This document shows, in pieces, positions 1-10,099 of a stretch of 64,000 bases of DNA. Position 1 is the first letter of the stretch. The number at the start of each line of letters is the position of its first letter. A program made the translations under genes and the position numbers. The notes under the pieces are model-generated. The model searched no databases. It worked only from the letters and a program-made list of their open reading frames with translations, and was not told where the DNA came from. The stretch comes from Streptomyces hiroshimensis (lineage in GTDB: Bacteria > Actinomycetota > Actinomycetes > Streptomycetales > Streptomycetaceae), in assembly GCF_014650335.1 (NCBI RefSeq), contig NZ_BMUT01000002.1, positions 48,725-112,724 of the forward strand, read 5' to 3'.

Positions 1-450
1 GTGCCGGTCCGGCCCCGGCCCCGGGCAGAGGCCGGACCGGCACCGCCGGATTCCGGAGTGGGGGCTGATCGCCGCGGCGGCGGGAGCAATGCGCCTGGCG
101 CCGTCAGGGCAGGGGCACCGCCGGACCACCCGCGGCGGGCGGGCGCCCTGTGCCCCGGCAGCCCGCGCATCCCTTCCGCCGCGACGTCGCCCGGCCACCG
201 TGGTGCGGTCCGGCGGTGCCGGGCGGGCTTCCGCCCGGGGTTTGTGCCGGTTCGGCACCGCCGGGTTCCGTGGTGGCGGGCTGATCGCAGCCGCGGCGGG
301 AGCAATGCACCTGGCACCGTGAGGGCAGGGGCACCGCACAGGCCTCCGCGCGGGTCCCTGCCCAGGTCGGGCGCCTGGTCGGGGTCCGGTATAAGGGCCC
401 ATCGGGGCCTTGAGGGCGGGGAAGCGCGGCGCAGCCGTTAGGCTGGGTGC
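1..450. repeat. Non-coding repeat-rich region upstream of prfB
   Basis: I see no convincing gene here; the reading frames have the Arg/Pro/Gly composition of GC-rich noncoding DNA. The stretch holds two copies of a roughly 24-bp motif, CTGATCGC..GCGGCGGGAGCA (65-88 and 281-304), each followed by a conserved CAGGGCAGGGGCACCG block. It also carries several CGGCACCGCCGG-type palindromic cores. The same motif recurs inverted at 11082-11103. A TATAAG hexamer near 388 could be a -10 box for prfB, but I see no good -35. Confidence 0.6.
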
Positions 451-1557
451 GTGGCAGTCGTTGATGTATCCGAAGAGCTGAAGTCCCTCTCCTCGACCAT
501 GGGGTCGATCGAGGCCGTCCTGGACCTCGACAGGATGAGGGCTGACATCGCCGTGCTCGAGGAGCAGGCGGCCGCCCCGTCCCTGTGGGACGACCCCGAG
601 GCGGCGCAGAAGATCACCAGTCAGCTGTCGCACCTCCAGGCGGAGCTGCGCAAGACCGAGACCCTGCGCGGCCGCATCGACGACCTCGGGGTGCTCTTCG
701 AGCTCGCCGAGGCCGAGGACGACGCCGACACCCTCGCCGAGGCCGAGACCGAGCTCGCCTCCGTCCGCAAGGCGCTCGACGAGATGGAGGTCCGTACCCT
801 CCTCTCCGGCGAGTACGACGCCCGCGAGGCCCTCGTCAACATCCGCGCCGAGGCCGGCGGCGTCGACGCCTCCGACTTCGCCGAGCGCCTCCAGCGCATG
901 TACCTGCGCTGGGCCGAGCGCCACGGCTACAAGACCGAGATCTACGAGACCTCGTACGCGGAAGAGGCCGGCATCAAGTCGACCACCTTCGTCGTCAACG
1001 CCCCGTACGCCTACGGCACGCTCTCCGTCGAGCAGGGCACGCACCGCCTGGTGCGCATCTCGCCCTTCGACAACCAGGGCCGCCGCCAGACGTCCTTCGC
1101 GGGCGTCGAGGTCCTGCCCGTCGTCGAGCAGTCCGACCACGTCGAGATCGACGAGACCGAGCTGCGCGTCGACGTGTACCGCGCGTCCGGCCCCGGCGGC
1201 CAGGGCGTCAACACGACCGACTCCGCGGTCCGGATCACGCACATCCCGACCGGCATCGTCGTCTCCTGCCAGAACGAGCGCTCCCAGATCCAGAACAAGG
1301 CGAGCGCCATGAACGTCCTCCAGGCCAAGCTCCTTGAGCGCCGCCGCCAGGAGGAGCAGGCCAAGATGGACGCGCTCAAGGGCGACGGCGGCAACTCCTG
1401 GGGCAACCAGATGCGTTCGTACGTCCTGCACCCGTACCAGATGGTCAAGGACCTCCGTACGGAGTTCGAGGTCGGCAACCCCACCTCCGTCCTCGACGGC
1501 GACATCGACGGGTTCCTCGAGGCCGGTATCCGCTGGCGCAAGCAGCAGGAGAAGTAA
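451..1557 (+). CDS. prfB: Peptide chain release factor 2 (RF2)
   Basis: RF2 recognises UGA and UAA in the ribosomal A site and triggers peptide release. The 368-residue product has the usual length. It carries the SPF tripeptide that reads the stop codon (about residue 203, in [11 protein letters not shown]) and the universal GGQ motif (about residue 250, in [10 protein letters not shown]) that catalyses ester hydrolysis. The start is GTG. The frame is uninterrupted, so the programmed +1 frameshift that autoregulates E. coli prfB is not used. It stands at the head of the ftsE-ftsX-smpB neighbourhood, as in other actinobacteria. Confidence 0.97.
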   Translation: MAVVDVSEELKSLSSTMGSIEAVLDLDRMRADIAVLEEQAAAPSLWDDPEAAQKITSQLSHLQAELRKTETLRGRIDDLGVLFELAEAEDDADTLAEAETELASVRKALDEMEVRTLLSGEYDAREALVNIRAEAGGVDASDFAERLQRMYLRWAERHGYKTEIYETSYAEEAGIKSTTFVVNAPYAYGTLSVEQGTHRLVRISPFDNQGRRQTSFAGVEVLPVVEQSDHVEIDETELRVDVYRASGPGGQGVNTTDSAVRITHIPTGIVVSCQNERSQIQNKASAMNVLQAKLLERRRQEEQAKMDALKGDGGNSWGNQMRSYVLHPYQMVKDLRTEFEVGNPTSVLDGDIDGFLEAGIRWRKQQEK

Positions 1558-1603
1558 CCCCAAGCGCTCCCAGAGCCGGACATCCTGCCCGTAACCGGCT
1601 TGA

Positions 1604-3042
<1,439 letters not shown>

Positions 3043-3084
3043 CCGCATTCCTTGAAGTCGTGGATCCGTCACCCTACGGATCCG

Positions 3085-3279
3085 TTACCCCGCGAATCCG
3101 TGTGCGAGCACGGCCACCGCCACGAGCGCCACCAGCAGGGCGATCAGCATCGCCGGGGTCAGGCCGGCGAAGACGCCTTCCTGGTGCTGCAGCCGCTCCC
3201 TGCTGGCCCGGCACACCGGGCAGCGGCCCTCACTGACGGGGGCCGCGCAGTTGGCGCACACCAGTCGGTCGCATGTCAT
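3085..3279 (-). CDS. Small zinc-ribbon membrane protein
   Basis: The 64-residue product uses the ATG at 3279, preceded by a strong GGAGGAG ribosome-binding site. The longer upstream reading frame has no ribosome-binding site and noncoding composition. Two Cys pairs (CANC at about 8-11 and CPVC at about 20-23) form a predicted zinc ribbon. A single hydrophobic helix ends the protein (about residues 38-60), so it is probably a tail-anchored membrane protein with a cytoplasmic zinc knuckle. It diverges from ftsE. Similar small proteins occur beside ftsEX in streptomycetes; the function is unknown. Confidence 0.75.
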   Translation of the reverse strand: MTCDRLVCANCAAPVSEGRCPVCRASRERLQHQEGVFAGLTPAMLIALLVALVAVAVLAHGFAG

Positions 3280-3535
3280 GCGATCTCCTCCTCCGGTACG
3301 TCCAACGCGCAAGGGAGCCGAGCGGTTCCCCCTACCACTGTGCCAGCTCCCGCGCCGAACGGCGCGTGCGGGCCGATTGTCCTCGTTTTGTCCCCGAACA
3401 TGTCGGTAATAAACGCGCCGACCCCGTCCGCTGCCTGCGCGTGCACGGCTCGTTCGCGTATGGTCACGCACACCGAACGGAAGCCGCCCCCGCGGCGCTC
3501 CGTGCCCCCTATCCAGGTCGACGCGTGGTGCACTC

Positions 3536-4225
3536 GTGATCCGATTCGACAACGTCTCCAAGTCCTACCCGAAGCAGAACCGTCCGGCGCTCCGTGACGT
3601 CTCGCTCGAGATCGAGAAAGGCGAGTTCGTCTTTCTGGTCGGGTCCTCGGGTTCCGGCAAGTCCACCTTCCTGAGGCTGCTGCTCCGCGAGGAGCGCGCG
3701 AGCACCGGCCAGGTGCACGTGCTGGGCAAGGACCTGGCCCGGCTGTCCAACTGGAAGGTGCCCCAGATGCGCCGCCAGCTGGGCACGGTCTTCCAGGACT
3801 TCCGGCTGCTGCCCAACAAGACCGTCAGCGAGAACGTCGCCTTCGCGCTGGAGGTGATCGGCAAGCCGCGCGGGGAGATCCGCAAGGCCGTCCCGCAGGT
3901 GCTGGAGCTGGTGGGGCTGGGCGGCAAGGAGGACCGCAGGCCGGGCGAGCTCTCCGGCGGTGAGCAGCAGCGCGTGGCGATCGCCCGGGCGTTCGTCAAC
4001 CGCCCGATGCTGCTGATCGCGGACGAGCCGACGGGCAACCTCGACCCGCAGACCTCGGTGGGCATCATGAAGCTGCTCGACCGGATCAACCGGACCGGGA
4101 CCACGGTCATCATGGCCACCCACGACCAGCAGATCGTGGACCAGATGCGCAAGCGCGTCATCGAATTGGAAAAGGGACGCCTCGTACGCGACCAGTCGCG
4201 CGGCGTGTACGGCTACCAGCACTGA
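3536..4225 (+). CDS. ftsE: Cell-division ATP-binding protein FtsE
   Basis: FtsE is the ABC-type ATPase that partners FtsX at the septum and controls peptidoglycan hydrolases. The 229-residue protein has Walker A (GSSGSGKST, about 36-44), the signature LSGGEQQR (about 139), Walker B with the catalytic Glu ([12 protein letters not shown], about 160) and the H-loop ATHD. The GTG start at 3536 gives the canonical N-terminus [11 protein letters not shown]. ftsX follows after 16 bp. Confidence 0.97.
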   Translation: MIRFDNVSKSYPKQNRPALRDVSLEIEKGEFVFLVGSSGSGKSTFLRLLLREERASTGQVHVLGKDLARLSNWKVPQMRRQLGTVFQDFRLLPNKTVSENVAFALEVIGKPRGEIRKAVPQVLELVGLGGKEDRRPGELSGGEQQRVAIARAFVNRPMLLIADEPTGNLDPQTSVGIMKLLDRINRTGTTVIMATHDQQIVDQMRKRVIELEKGRLVRDQSRGVYGYQH

Positions 4226-4241
4226 AGCCTGAAAGGACGCC

Positions 4242-5156
4242 ATGCGCGCCCAGTTCGTCCTCTCGGAGATCGGCGTCGGTCTCCGCCGCAATCTCACGAT
4301 GACCTTCGCGGTGATCGTCTCCGTGGCCCTCTCGCTGGCCCTCTTCGGCGGGTCCCTGCTCATGCGCGAGCAGGCCAGCACCATGAAGGGCTACTGGTAC
4401 GACAAGGTCAACGTCTCCATCTATCTCTGCAACAAGACCGACGCGGAATCCTTCCCCTCCTGTGCCAAGGGAGCGGCCACGGAGGATCAGAAGAAGGAGA
4501 TCCGCGCCGATCTGGAGAAGATGAACGTCGTCCAGAAGGTCCAGTTCGAGACGGCCGACGAGGCGTACAAGCACTACAAGGAGCAGTTCGACAAGAAGTC
4601 GCCGATCGCGGGCTTCGTCACGCCGGACCAGATGCAGGAGTCCTTCCGCGTCAAGCTCAAGGACCCCACCAAGTTCGAGGTCATCTCGACCGCCTTCTCG
4701 CAGCGCCCGGGCGTGCAGATGGTGCAGGACCAGAAGGACGTCCTGTCGAACCTCTTCAACCTGGTCAACGGCATGAACTACGCGGCGCTCGGCGTGATGG
4801 CCCTGATGCTGGTCGTGGCGCTGATGCTGATCGTCAACACCGTCCGGGTGTCCGCGTTCAGCCGCCGCCGCGAGACCGGGATCATGCGGCTGGTCGGTGC
4901 GTCCAGCTTCTACATCCAGATCCCGTTCATCATGGAGGCGGCCTTCGCGGGCCTGCTGGGCGCGGGCCTGGCGTGCGTGCTGCTCGTCAGCGGCCACTAC
5001 TTCCTGGTGAACAACTGGCTGGTCGACCAGATCGACCTCATCCAGTTCATCGGCTGGGATGCGGTGCTGGCCAAGCTCCCGCTGGTACTCGCGATCGGGC
5101 TGCTGATGCCCGCACTGGCGGCGTTCGCAGCGCTGCGTAAGTACCTCAAGGTGTGA
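4242..5156 (+). CDS. ftsX: Cell-division membrane protein FtsX
   Basis: The 304-residue product has the FtsX layout: a cytoplasmic N-terminus, a first transmembrane helix at about 20-42, a large extracellular domain at about 45-170, and three C-terminal helices at about 180-205, 225-250 and 270-295. The extracellular part carries a Cys pair (LCNKTDAESFPSC) that could form a disulfide, as in other actinobacterial FtsX proteins. FtsX transmits ATP hydrolysis by FtsE to cell-wall hydrolases. It is co-transcribed with ftsE and followed by an S41 protease gene. Confidence 0.97.
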   Translation: MRAQFVLSEIGVGLRRNLTMTFAVIVSVALSLALFGGSLLMREQASTMKGYWYDKVNVSIYLCNKTDAESFPSCAKGAATEDQKKEIRADLEKMNVVQKVQFETADEAYKHYKEQFDKKSPIAGFVTPDQMQESFRVKLKDPTKFEVISTAFSQRPGVQMVQDQKDVLSNLFNLVNGMNYAALGVMALMLVVALMLIVNTVRVSAFSRRRETGIMRLVGASSFYIQIPFIMEAAFAGLLGAGLACVLLVSGHYFLVNNWLVDQIDLIQFIGWDAVLAKLPLVLAIGLLMPALAAFAALRKYLKV

Positions 5157-5223
5157 CGTGGGCCAAGGGTGCCGTACGGTCAACTCCCCGTACGGCGCGC
5201 CCTGGTGTCCTAGACTCACGCGC

Positions 5224-6465
5224 ATGCCCGGCCCGTCGATGTTCCACCCGCAGCGCCGCGCCCGCCGCGGCGCCGCGCTGACGTTGGTCTTCGCGGGCGT
5301 GCTGGCCACCGGCGCCGCAGCAGGCTCCTGGAGTTCGCAGGGCCAGGAAGGCCGGAAGGCGTCGGAGGCCCGCACGGCCCCGCGCACCGCGGCGAGACCC
5401 GCGGACCGTGCCGTCGCGGATCCGGGCGCCGGCGCCGGCGGCCCCGTGGACCACGCCGAGGTCGAGGCCGCAGCCGCGCAGGCCGTCGAGGACGGCCGTT
5501 CCGCCACCGAGGCCGCCGCCGAGGTCGTCGACCGCAGCGGCGACCGCTGGAGCGCCGTCTACAGCGCCCGCGAGTACGAGGGCCTGGAGCGCGCCCTGGA
5601 CGGCGCCTACGTCGGGGTGGGCCTCTCCGCGCGGCGCGGCAGCGGCGGCCGCACCGAGGTCGACAGCGTGCGCCCCGGCAGCCCCGCCGCCCGCGCCGGC
5701 CTCCTGCCCGGCGACCGGCTGCGCACCGTCGACGGCGCGGTCGCCGACGACCGCCCCGTCACCGATGTCGTAGCCCTGCTGCGGGGCGACACCACGGCCC
5801 TTTCCGCCCCCGGCACACCCGTGCGGATCGAAGTCGAGCGCGCCGGGCGCAGCTGGGCGCGCACGCTGTACCGGGAGCGGCTGGTCACCGAGAGCGTGAC
5901 GGCCGAGCACTTCGTCCGGGGCGAGGTCGCGGCCGTGAGGATCAAGGTCGGTTCGTTCACCCGGGGCACCGGCGAGCGGGTGCGCGCGGCGGCCGCGGCG
6001 GCGCGGCCCGGCGAGGGCATCCTGCTGGACCTCCGGGGGAACTCGGGCGGCCTGGTCCGCGAGGCGGTGACGGCCGCCTCCGCCTTCCTCGACGGCGGGC
6101 TCGTCGCCACCTACGACGTGCACGGCAGCCAGCGCTCCCTGGAGGCCCGGCCCGGTGTGGTGACCGCCCTGCCGCTCGTCGTCCTGGTCGACGACGGCAC
6201 GATGAGCGCGGCCGAGCTGCTGGCGGGCGCCCTGCAGGACCGCGGCCGGGCCGTCGTCGTCGGCTCGCGCACCTTCGGCAAGGGCTCCGTGCAGATGCCG
6301 AGCCGCCTCGCGGACGGCTCGGTCGCCGAGCTCACCGTGGGTCACTACCGCACCCCCGCCGGCCGCGCCGTCGACGGCCAGGGCATCGCCCCCGACCTGC
6401 TGGTCCACGGCGATGCCGAGGAGCGGGCCCGCACAGTATTGAGTGGCCTCGGGGGCGGGTCCTAG
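5224..6465 (+). CDS. S41 carboxy-terminal processing protease with PDZ domain
   Basis: The 413-residue product starts at ATG 5224; an upstream in-frame start would only add noncoding-like residues. It has an N-terminal membrane/signal segment (about 15-37), a PDZ domain (about 120-190, with SPAARAGLLPGDRL) and the S41 peptidase core. The Ser/Lys dyad is visible as Ser in GTMSAAE (about residue 328) and Lys in FGKGSVQ (about 353). Proteins of this family trim or degrade exported proteins from their C-terminal ends. It lies between ftsX and smpB, a conserved streptomycete order. The substrate is unknown. Confidence 0.92.
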   Translation: MPGPSMFHPQRRARRGAALTLVFAGVLATGAAAGSWSSQGQEGRKASEARTAPRTAARPADRAVADPGAGAGGPVDHAEVEAAAAQAVEDGRSATEAAAEVVDRSGDRWSAVYSAREYEGLERALDGAYVGVGLSARRGSGGRTEVDSVRPGSPAARAGLLPGDRLRTVDGAVADDRPVTDVVALLRGDTTALSAPGTPVRIEVERAGRSWARTLYRERLVTESVTAEHFVRGEVAAVRIKVGSFTRGTGERVRAAAAAARPGEGILLDLRGNSGGLVREAVTAASAFLDGGLVATYDVHGSQRSLEARPGVVTALPLVVLVDDGTMSAAELLAGALQDRGRAVVVGSRTFGKGSVQMPSRLADGSVAELTVGHYRTPAGRAVDGQGIAPDLLVHGDAEERARTVLSGLGGGS

Positions 6466-6483
6466 TGCGAGAATGGCGGCGCT

Positions 6484-6987
6484 ATGGCTAAAGAGAAGAA
6501 AGAGACGGGTCGCAAGCTCGTCGCGCAGAACAAGAAGGCGCGGCACGACTACCACATCCTGACCACCTACGAGTGCGGCATGGTGCTCACGGGTACGGAG
6601 GTCAAGTCGCTGCGGCAGGGCCGGGCCTCGCTGGTCGACGGCTTCGTGCAGATCGACGGCGGTGAGGCGTGGCTGCACAACGCCCACGTCCCCGAGTACG
6701 CCCAGGGCACGTGGACGAACCACAGCGCGCGGCGCAAGCGGAAGCTGCTGCTGCACCGGGAGGAGATCGACAAGCTCGCCTCCAAGTCGCAGGAGTCGGG
6801 GCACACCATCGTGCCGCTGGCCATCTACTTCAAGGAGGGCCGGGCCAAGGTCGAGATCGCCCTGGCCAAGGGCAAGAAGGAGTACGACAAGCGGCAGACC
6901 CTGCGCGAGAAGCAGGACACGCGCGAGTCGAACCGGGCGATCGCGGCGGCGCGCCGCCGGCAGCGGGCGTCCGCTCCGCGGGGCTAG
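6484..6987 (+). CDS. smpB: tmRNA-binding protein SmpB
   Basis: SmpB binds the tRNA-like domain of tmRNA and fills the decoding centre of stalled ribosomes during trans-translation. The 167-residue product has the family core ([19 protein letters not shown] at about 28-46, then [18 protein letters not shown]) and the basic C-terminal tail that enters the mRNA channel. Its RNA partner ssrA lies 110 bp downstream on the same strand. Confidence 0.97.
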   Translation: MAKEKKETGRKLVAQNKKARHDYHILTTYECGMVLTGTEVKSLRQGRASLVDGFVQIDGGEAWLHNAHVPEYAQGTWTNHSARRKRKLLLHREEIDKLASKSQESGHTIVPLAIYFKEGRAKVEIALAKGKKEYDKRQTLREKQDTRESNRAIAAARRRQRASAPRG

Positions 6988-7097
6988 CGACCACCCGGGC
7001 CGGAGGCAGTAATACGCTGGCACCGTCGGCCGTCGGTCACGTACGATGGAGACAGCACACGGGGTGGTACCCGGTGCGCACATTGAAAAATCAACAT

Positions 7098-7464
7098 GGG
7101 GATGATCGGTTTCGACAGCGGATGTCGAAGCAGGGGAAGCGTGTCGAGGAAGCGGCAATGATCTCGTAAACCATATGTCGCAACCAATAATCGCCAACAC
7201 CAAGCGCGATTCCTTCGCCCTCGCTGCCTAAGTAGCGACTTGCGAAGTGTCAGCCCGGGGCTGTTCCCGACCCGGATCCTGGCATCAGCTAGGGAACTAA
7301 ACCACTAGGCCCGGTCACGGGGCCTGGTGGGAAATCAAACAGTGGCTGAGCCCGTCGGAGACTTGTTCGCGTGATCTCCGGGGCCGAGAAAATCGCAGCG
7401 AACTGCACACGGAGAAGCCCTGATTCTGCACCGTTGGACGCGGGTTCGATTCCCGCCATCTCCA
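7098..7464 (+). ncRNA. ssrA: Transfer-messenger RNA (tmRNA)
   Basis: The 5' end GGGGATGATCGGTTTCGAC is the family signature. Its GGGGATG pairs with CATCTCC at 7457-7463 to close the acceptor stem, followed by discriminator A at 7464. CCA is not encoded. The T-arm GGGTTCGATTCCC is intact. The tag frame runs from resume codon GCC at 7193 to TAA at 7229-7231 and encodes ANTKRDSFALAA; with the tmRNA-borne alanine the tag is AANTKRDSFALAA, ending in the protease-recognised ALAA. The gene sits directly behind smpB, its protein partner. Confidence 0.96.
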
Positions 7465-7480
7465 CTCATCCCATGTGGGC

Positions 7481-7512
7481 AAAAGCCCCTGGTCCTCGGA
7501 CCAGGGGCTTTT
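7481..7512 (+). terminator. ssrA terminator
   Basis: This is a perfect 15-bp inverted repeat (AAAAGCCCCTGGTCC and its complement) with a minimal loop, starting 17 nt after the tmRNA 3' end. The right arm ends in CTTTT. It is a strong intrinsic terminator. Confidence 0.9.
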
Positions 7513-7596
7513 GTCATGCTTGGCGTCGACGGGCAACCGATCGGCTTCCGCGTCCCTCTTTCCTGATGACGCTCCATGACGAGGGGGTGGTGGCCG

Positions 7597-8805
7597 GTGA
7601 ACCGGATGCGCACGGCGGCGGCCGCGGTGCTGGCCGCGGGGGCCCTGTGGCTCGTCGGCGGTGCGGGGCCTGCGTCCGCCGAGGACGGCGGCGACGGCGA
7701 CGGCGGGGTGCACCTGCTGCTCAACAGCGCCTACGACAACCGCCCCGGCGAGCTCGTCGACATAGAGGTGCAGGGGATCGGCGCGGGGGGCGACGTCACC
7801 GTCTCCTCGCCCGTCTTCCCGCGCCCCGTCCGGCTCGCCCTCCGCGAGAACGGCCACCACGCCCGCCCGGCCATCGCGATGACCACCGAGCCGGGCACGT
7901 ACCCGCTCACCGTCCGGGCCGGAGGCCGGGTCGTGGCCGAGGAGCGCGTCGAGGTGAAGCCGTCGGAGCGGCCGAGCTTCTCGGTGACGTCGCCCGGGGA
8001 GGTGCTGCGGCCGGGGGAGCGGCTGTGGATGTCGTACGACGATCTGTACCCGGGCGAGACCGGGCGCTCCTTCTCCGTGCACTCGCCCGCCTTCCGCGCG
8101 CCGGTGCGGCTCGCGCACGACCCGTCGAGCACGGACTGGAACAACCCGCGGCTGTTCTCCGGCGCCGCCGAGCTGCCGCCGGGCACCCGCGACGGGACGT
8201 ACAAGGTCACGCTGTACGGGCCGGGCGGCCGCGTCGTCGACGAGAAGCCGCTGGTGGTCCGCGCGGCGCGGCCCGGCGACCGCGACTACGTGGGGCGGGC
8301 CCGCGGGCCCGCGTTCTACGACGCCTCGACCGAGACAGGCCCGGAGGGCGCCCGTACCCACGGGCACCGGGTCCCGGCGGGCGGCACCGTCACCGTCCTG
8401 TGGCGCGACCGGTCGCCCGACCCGGGGGAGGAGGAGCGGCTGACGGCCACCTCGCCGGCCTTCGAGCGGCCGGTGCGGCTGCGGCGGGACGACAGCAAGG
8501 CGGCGGACGGGGACGACCCCCGGTACTTCGCGCCCGCGCGGATCCGGCGGGGACTTGAGCCGGGAAGCTACGCGGTCACCGTCGCCAGCCACCACGGGCG
8601 GGTGACGAAGGTCGGGAAGCTGCAGGTCACGGAGGCGGCCGCGGGCTCCTCAGGGCGGGACGCCGGGAACTCCGGGGCTTCCGGCGGCTCCGAGGGCTCG
8701 GGGGCTTCCGGGATGACGGTGGCGTACGTGGCAGGCGGTACGACGGCCGGGGTGCTGACGGCCGCGGGCCTGGGCGTGCTGCTCAGGCGGCGGGCCGCGC
8801 GGTGA
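7597..8805 (+). CDS. Secreted, C-terminally membrane-anchored protein of unknown function
   Basis: The 402-residue product is placed at GTG 7597 because GAGGGGG lies 9 nt upstream; the earlier ATG at 7576 has no ribosome-binding site. It has an Ala-rich signal peptide (to about residue 28), then three repeats of roughly 100 residues sharing motifs such as VSSPVF.RPVRL, then a Ser/Gly linker and a C-terminal transmembrane helix with an Arg-rich tail. The repeats look like beta-sandwich wall-associated domains. I recognise no enzymatic motif. Its last 23 bp overlap the end of the convergent MFS gene. Confidence 0.7.
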   Translation: MNRMRTAAAAVLAAGALWLVGGAGPASAEDGGDGDGGVHLLLNSAYDNRPGELVDIEVQGIGAGGDVTVSSPVFPRPVRLALRENGHHARPAIAMTTEPGTYPLTVRAGGRVVAEERVEVKPSERPSFSVTSPGEVLRPGERLWMSYDDLYPGETGRSFSVHSPAFRAPVRLAHDPSSTDWNNPRLFSGAAELPPGTRDGTYKVTLYGPGGRVVDEKPLVVRAARPGDRDYVGRARGPAFYDASTETGPEGARTHGHRVPAGGTVTVLWRDRSPDPGEEERLTATSPAFERPVRLRRDDSKAADGDDPRYFAPARIRRGLEPGSYAVTVASHHGRVTKVGKLQVTEAAAGSSGRDAGNSGASGGSEGSGASGMTVAYVAGGTTAGVLTAAGLGVLLRRRAAR

Positions 8806-10015
8806 GCACGGGCCGCCCCGCGAGCGCCCTCCGGCCCGCCGTCGCCACGAGCAGCGCGGTCGCCGCCGCGCCCGCCGGCACCGCGTAGCCCGCGGCCCCC
8901 AGGTGCTCGACGGACCAGCCGCCCGCGGCCGAGCCCGCGGCTATGCCCGTGAGCAGGCCCGTCACGGCCAGTGTCATGCCCTCGTTCAGGCTGCCCGGCG
9001 GGGTCAGGCCCTGGACCAGGCCCATGCCTGTGACCATGGTGGGCGCCGTCGCCATGCCCGCTATGAGCAGCGCGGCCGCGAGGAGCGGCAGTCCGCCGCC
9101 CGCCGCCGTCGTCAGGAGCGGCAGCAGCGCCAGGGCGGCCATCGCCGCCAGGCAGCGCGGGAAGCGGGCCGCCGCGGGGGAGGACGGGCGCGTCAGCCCG
9201 TAGAGCAGACCCGCCGCGCACGAACCCGCCGCCTGCAGGGCCAGGACGGCCCCCGCGGCCGCGCGGTGGCCCTGTGCGTCGGCGAAGCCGATGGTGACCA
9301 CCTCCAGCGAGCCGAACAGTGCGCCGGTGCAGACGAAGACGGCCAGGAGCGCGACGAGCCCGGGATTGCCCCGCAGCGGGGACTTCCGGTGGAGGGGCCG
9401 GGCGGATATGGGCGGCTCGGTGCGCTTCTGCACGGCGAAGAGCACCGCGCCCGTCAGGAACATCAGCGCGGCGGCGAGCGTGCCCGCCTCGGGGAAGAAG
9501 GACGTGCACAGGAACGTCGCGAGGACCGGGCCGAGCATGAAGCACGCCTCGTCCGCGGCCTGCTCGAAGGCGTTCGCGGTGTGCAGGGCGGCCGGGTCGG
9601 CGCGCAGGAGGTGCGCCCAGCGGGCGCGGGACATGCCGCCCGTGTTGGGGGTGGTCGCGGTCGCCGCGTACGACGCGAACAGGGTCCAGGCCGGGGCGTC
9701 GAGGTGCACGCACAGCACCAGGGACAGTGAGCCCAGGGCGGCGAACGCGGCGGCCGGCACGGTGACGCGGGCCTGCCCGTGGCGGTCCACGAGACGGGCC
9801 GTCCAGGGGCCGGCCAGCGCCGTCGCGGCGAGGCCGGTCGCGGTGACGGCGCCGGCCAGGGCGTACGAACCGCGCCCGGCGGAGATCATCATCACGGCGC
9901 CGACGCCGAACATGCCCATGGGGAGGCGGGCGAGGAGGTTCCAGGCGGTGAAGGCGCGGGTGCCGGGGAGGGCGAAGAGACGGGCGTAGGGGGCGAAGGG
10001 TCTGTGCGGGGGCAT
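8783..10015 (-). CDS. Major facilitator superfamily transporter
   Basis: The 410-residue product has about 12 hydrophobic segments and the MFS loop motif ARLVDRHGQARV between helices 2 and 3. The start is the ATG at 10015, giving MPPHRPFAPYARLFALPG. It is divergent from a LysR gene with an 84-bp spacer, an arrangement in which the regulator often controls the pump. The substrate is unknown; export of a small molecule is an inference. Its 3' end overlaps the upstream-facing secreted-protein gene by 23 bp. Confidence 0.85.
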   Translation of the reverse strand: MPPHRPFAPYARLFALPGTRAFTAWNLLARLPMGMFGVGAVMMISAGRGSYALAGAVTATGLAATALAGPWTARLVDRHGQARVTVPAAAFAALGSLSLVLCVHLDAPAWTLFASYAATATTPNTGGMSRARWAHLLRADPAALHTANAFEQAADEACFMLGPVLATFLCTSFFPEAGTLAAALMFLTGAVLFAVQKRTEPPISARPLHRKSPLRGNPGLVALLAVFVCTGALFGSLEVVTIGFADAQGHRAAAGAVLALQAAGSCAAGLLYGLTRPSSPAAARFPRCLAAMAALALLPLLTTAAGGGLPLLAAALLIAGMATAPTMVTGMGLVQGLTPPGSLNEGMTLAVTGLLTGIAAGSAAGGWSVEHLGAAGYAVPAGAAATALLVATAGRRALAGRPVLTARPAA

Positions 10016-10099
10016 GGGGCAAGCCTCGTGGTGATCCCGTCGCACGGTCCAACACCTGATCGCTCGCCATTCACGCGGTTCTGTTGTTAACTGCCGTGC

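Noticed and set aside
451..560. Programmed frameshift site in prfB
   Set aside because: The RF2 frame is open from the GTG start with no in-frame UGA near codon 26.
3276..3561. Extended N-terminus for the zinc-ribbon protein
   Set aside because: The extension has no ribosome-binding site and reads through the ftsE promoter region; the inner ATG has GGAGGAG.
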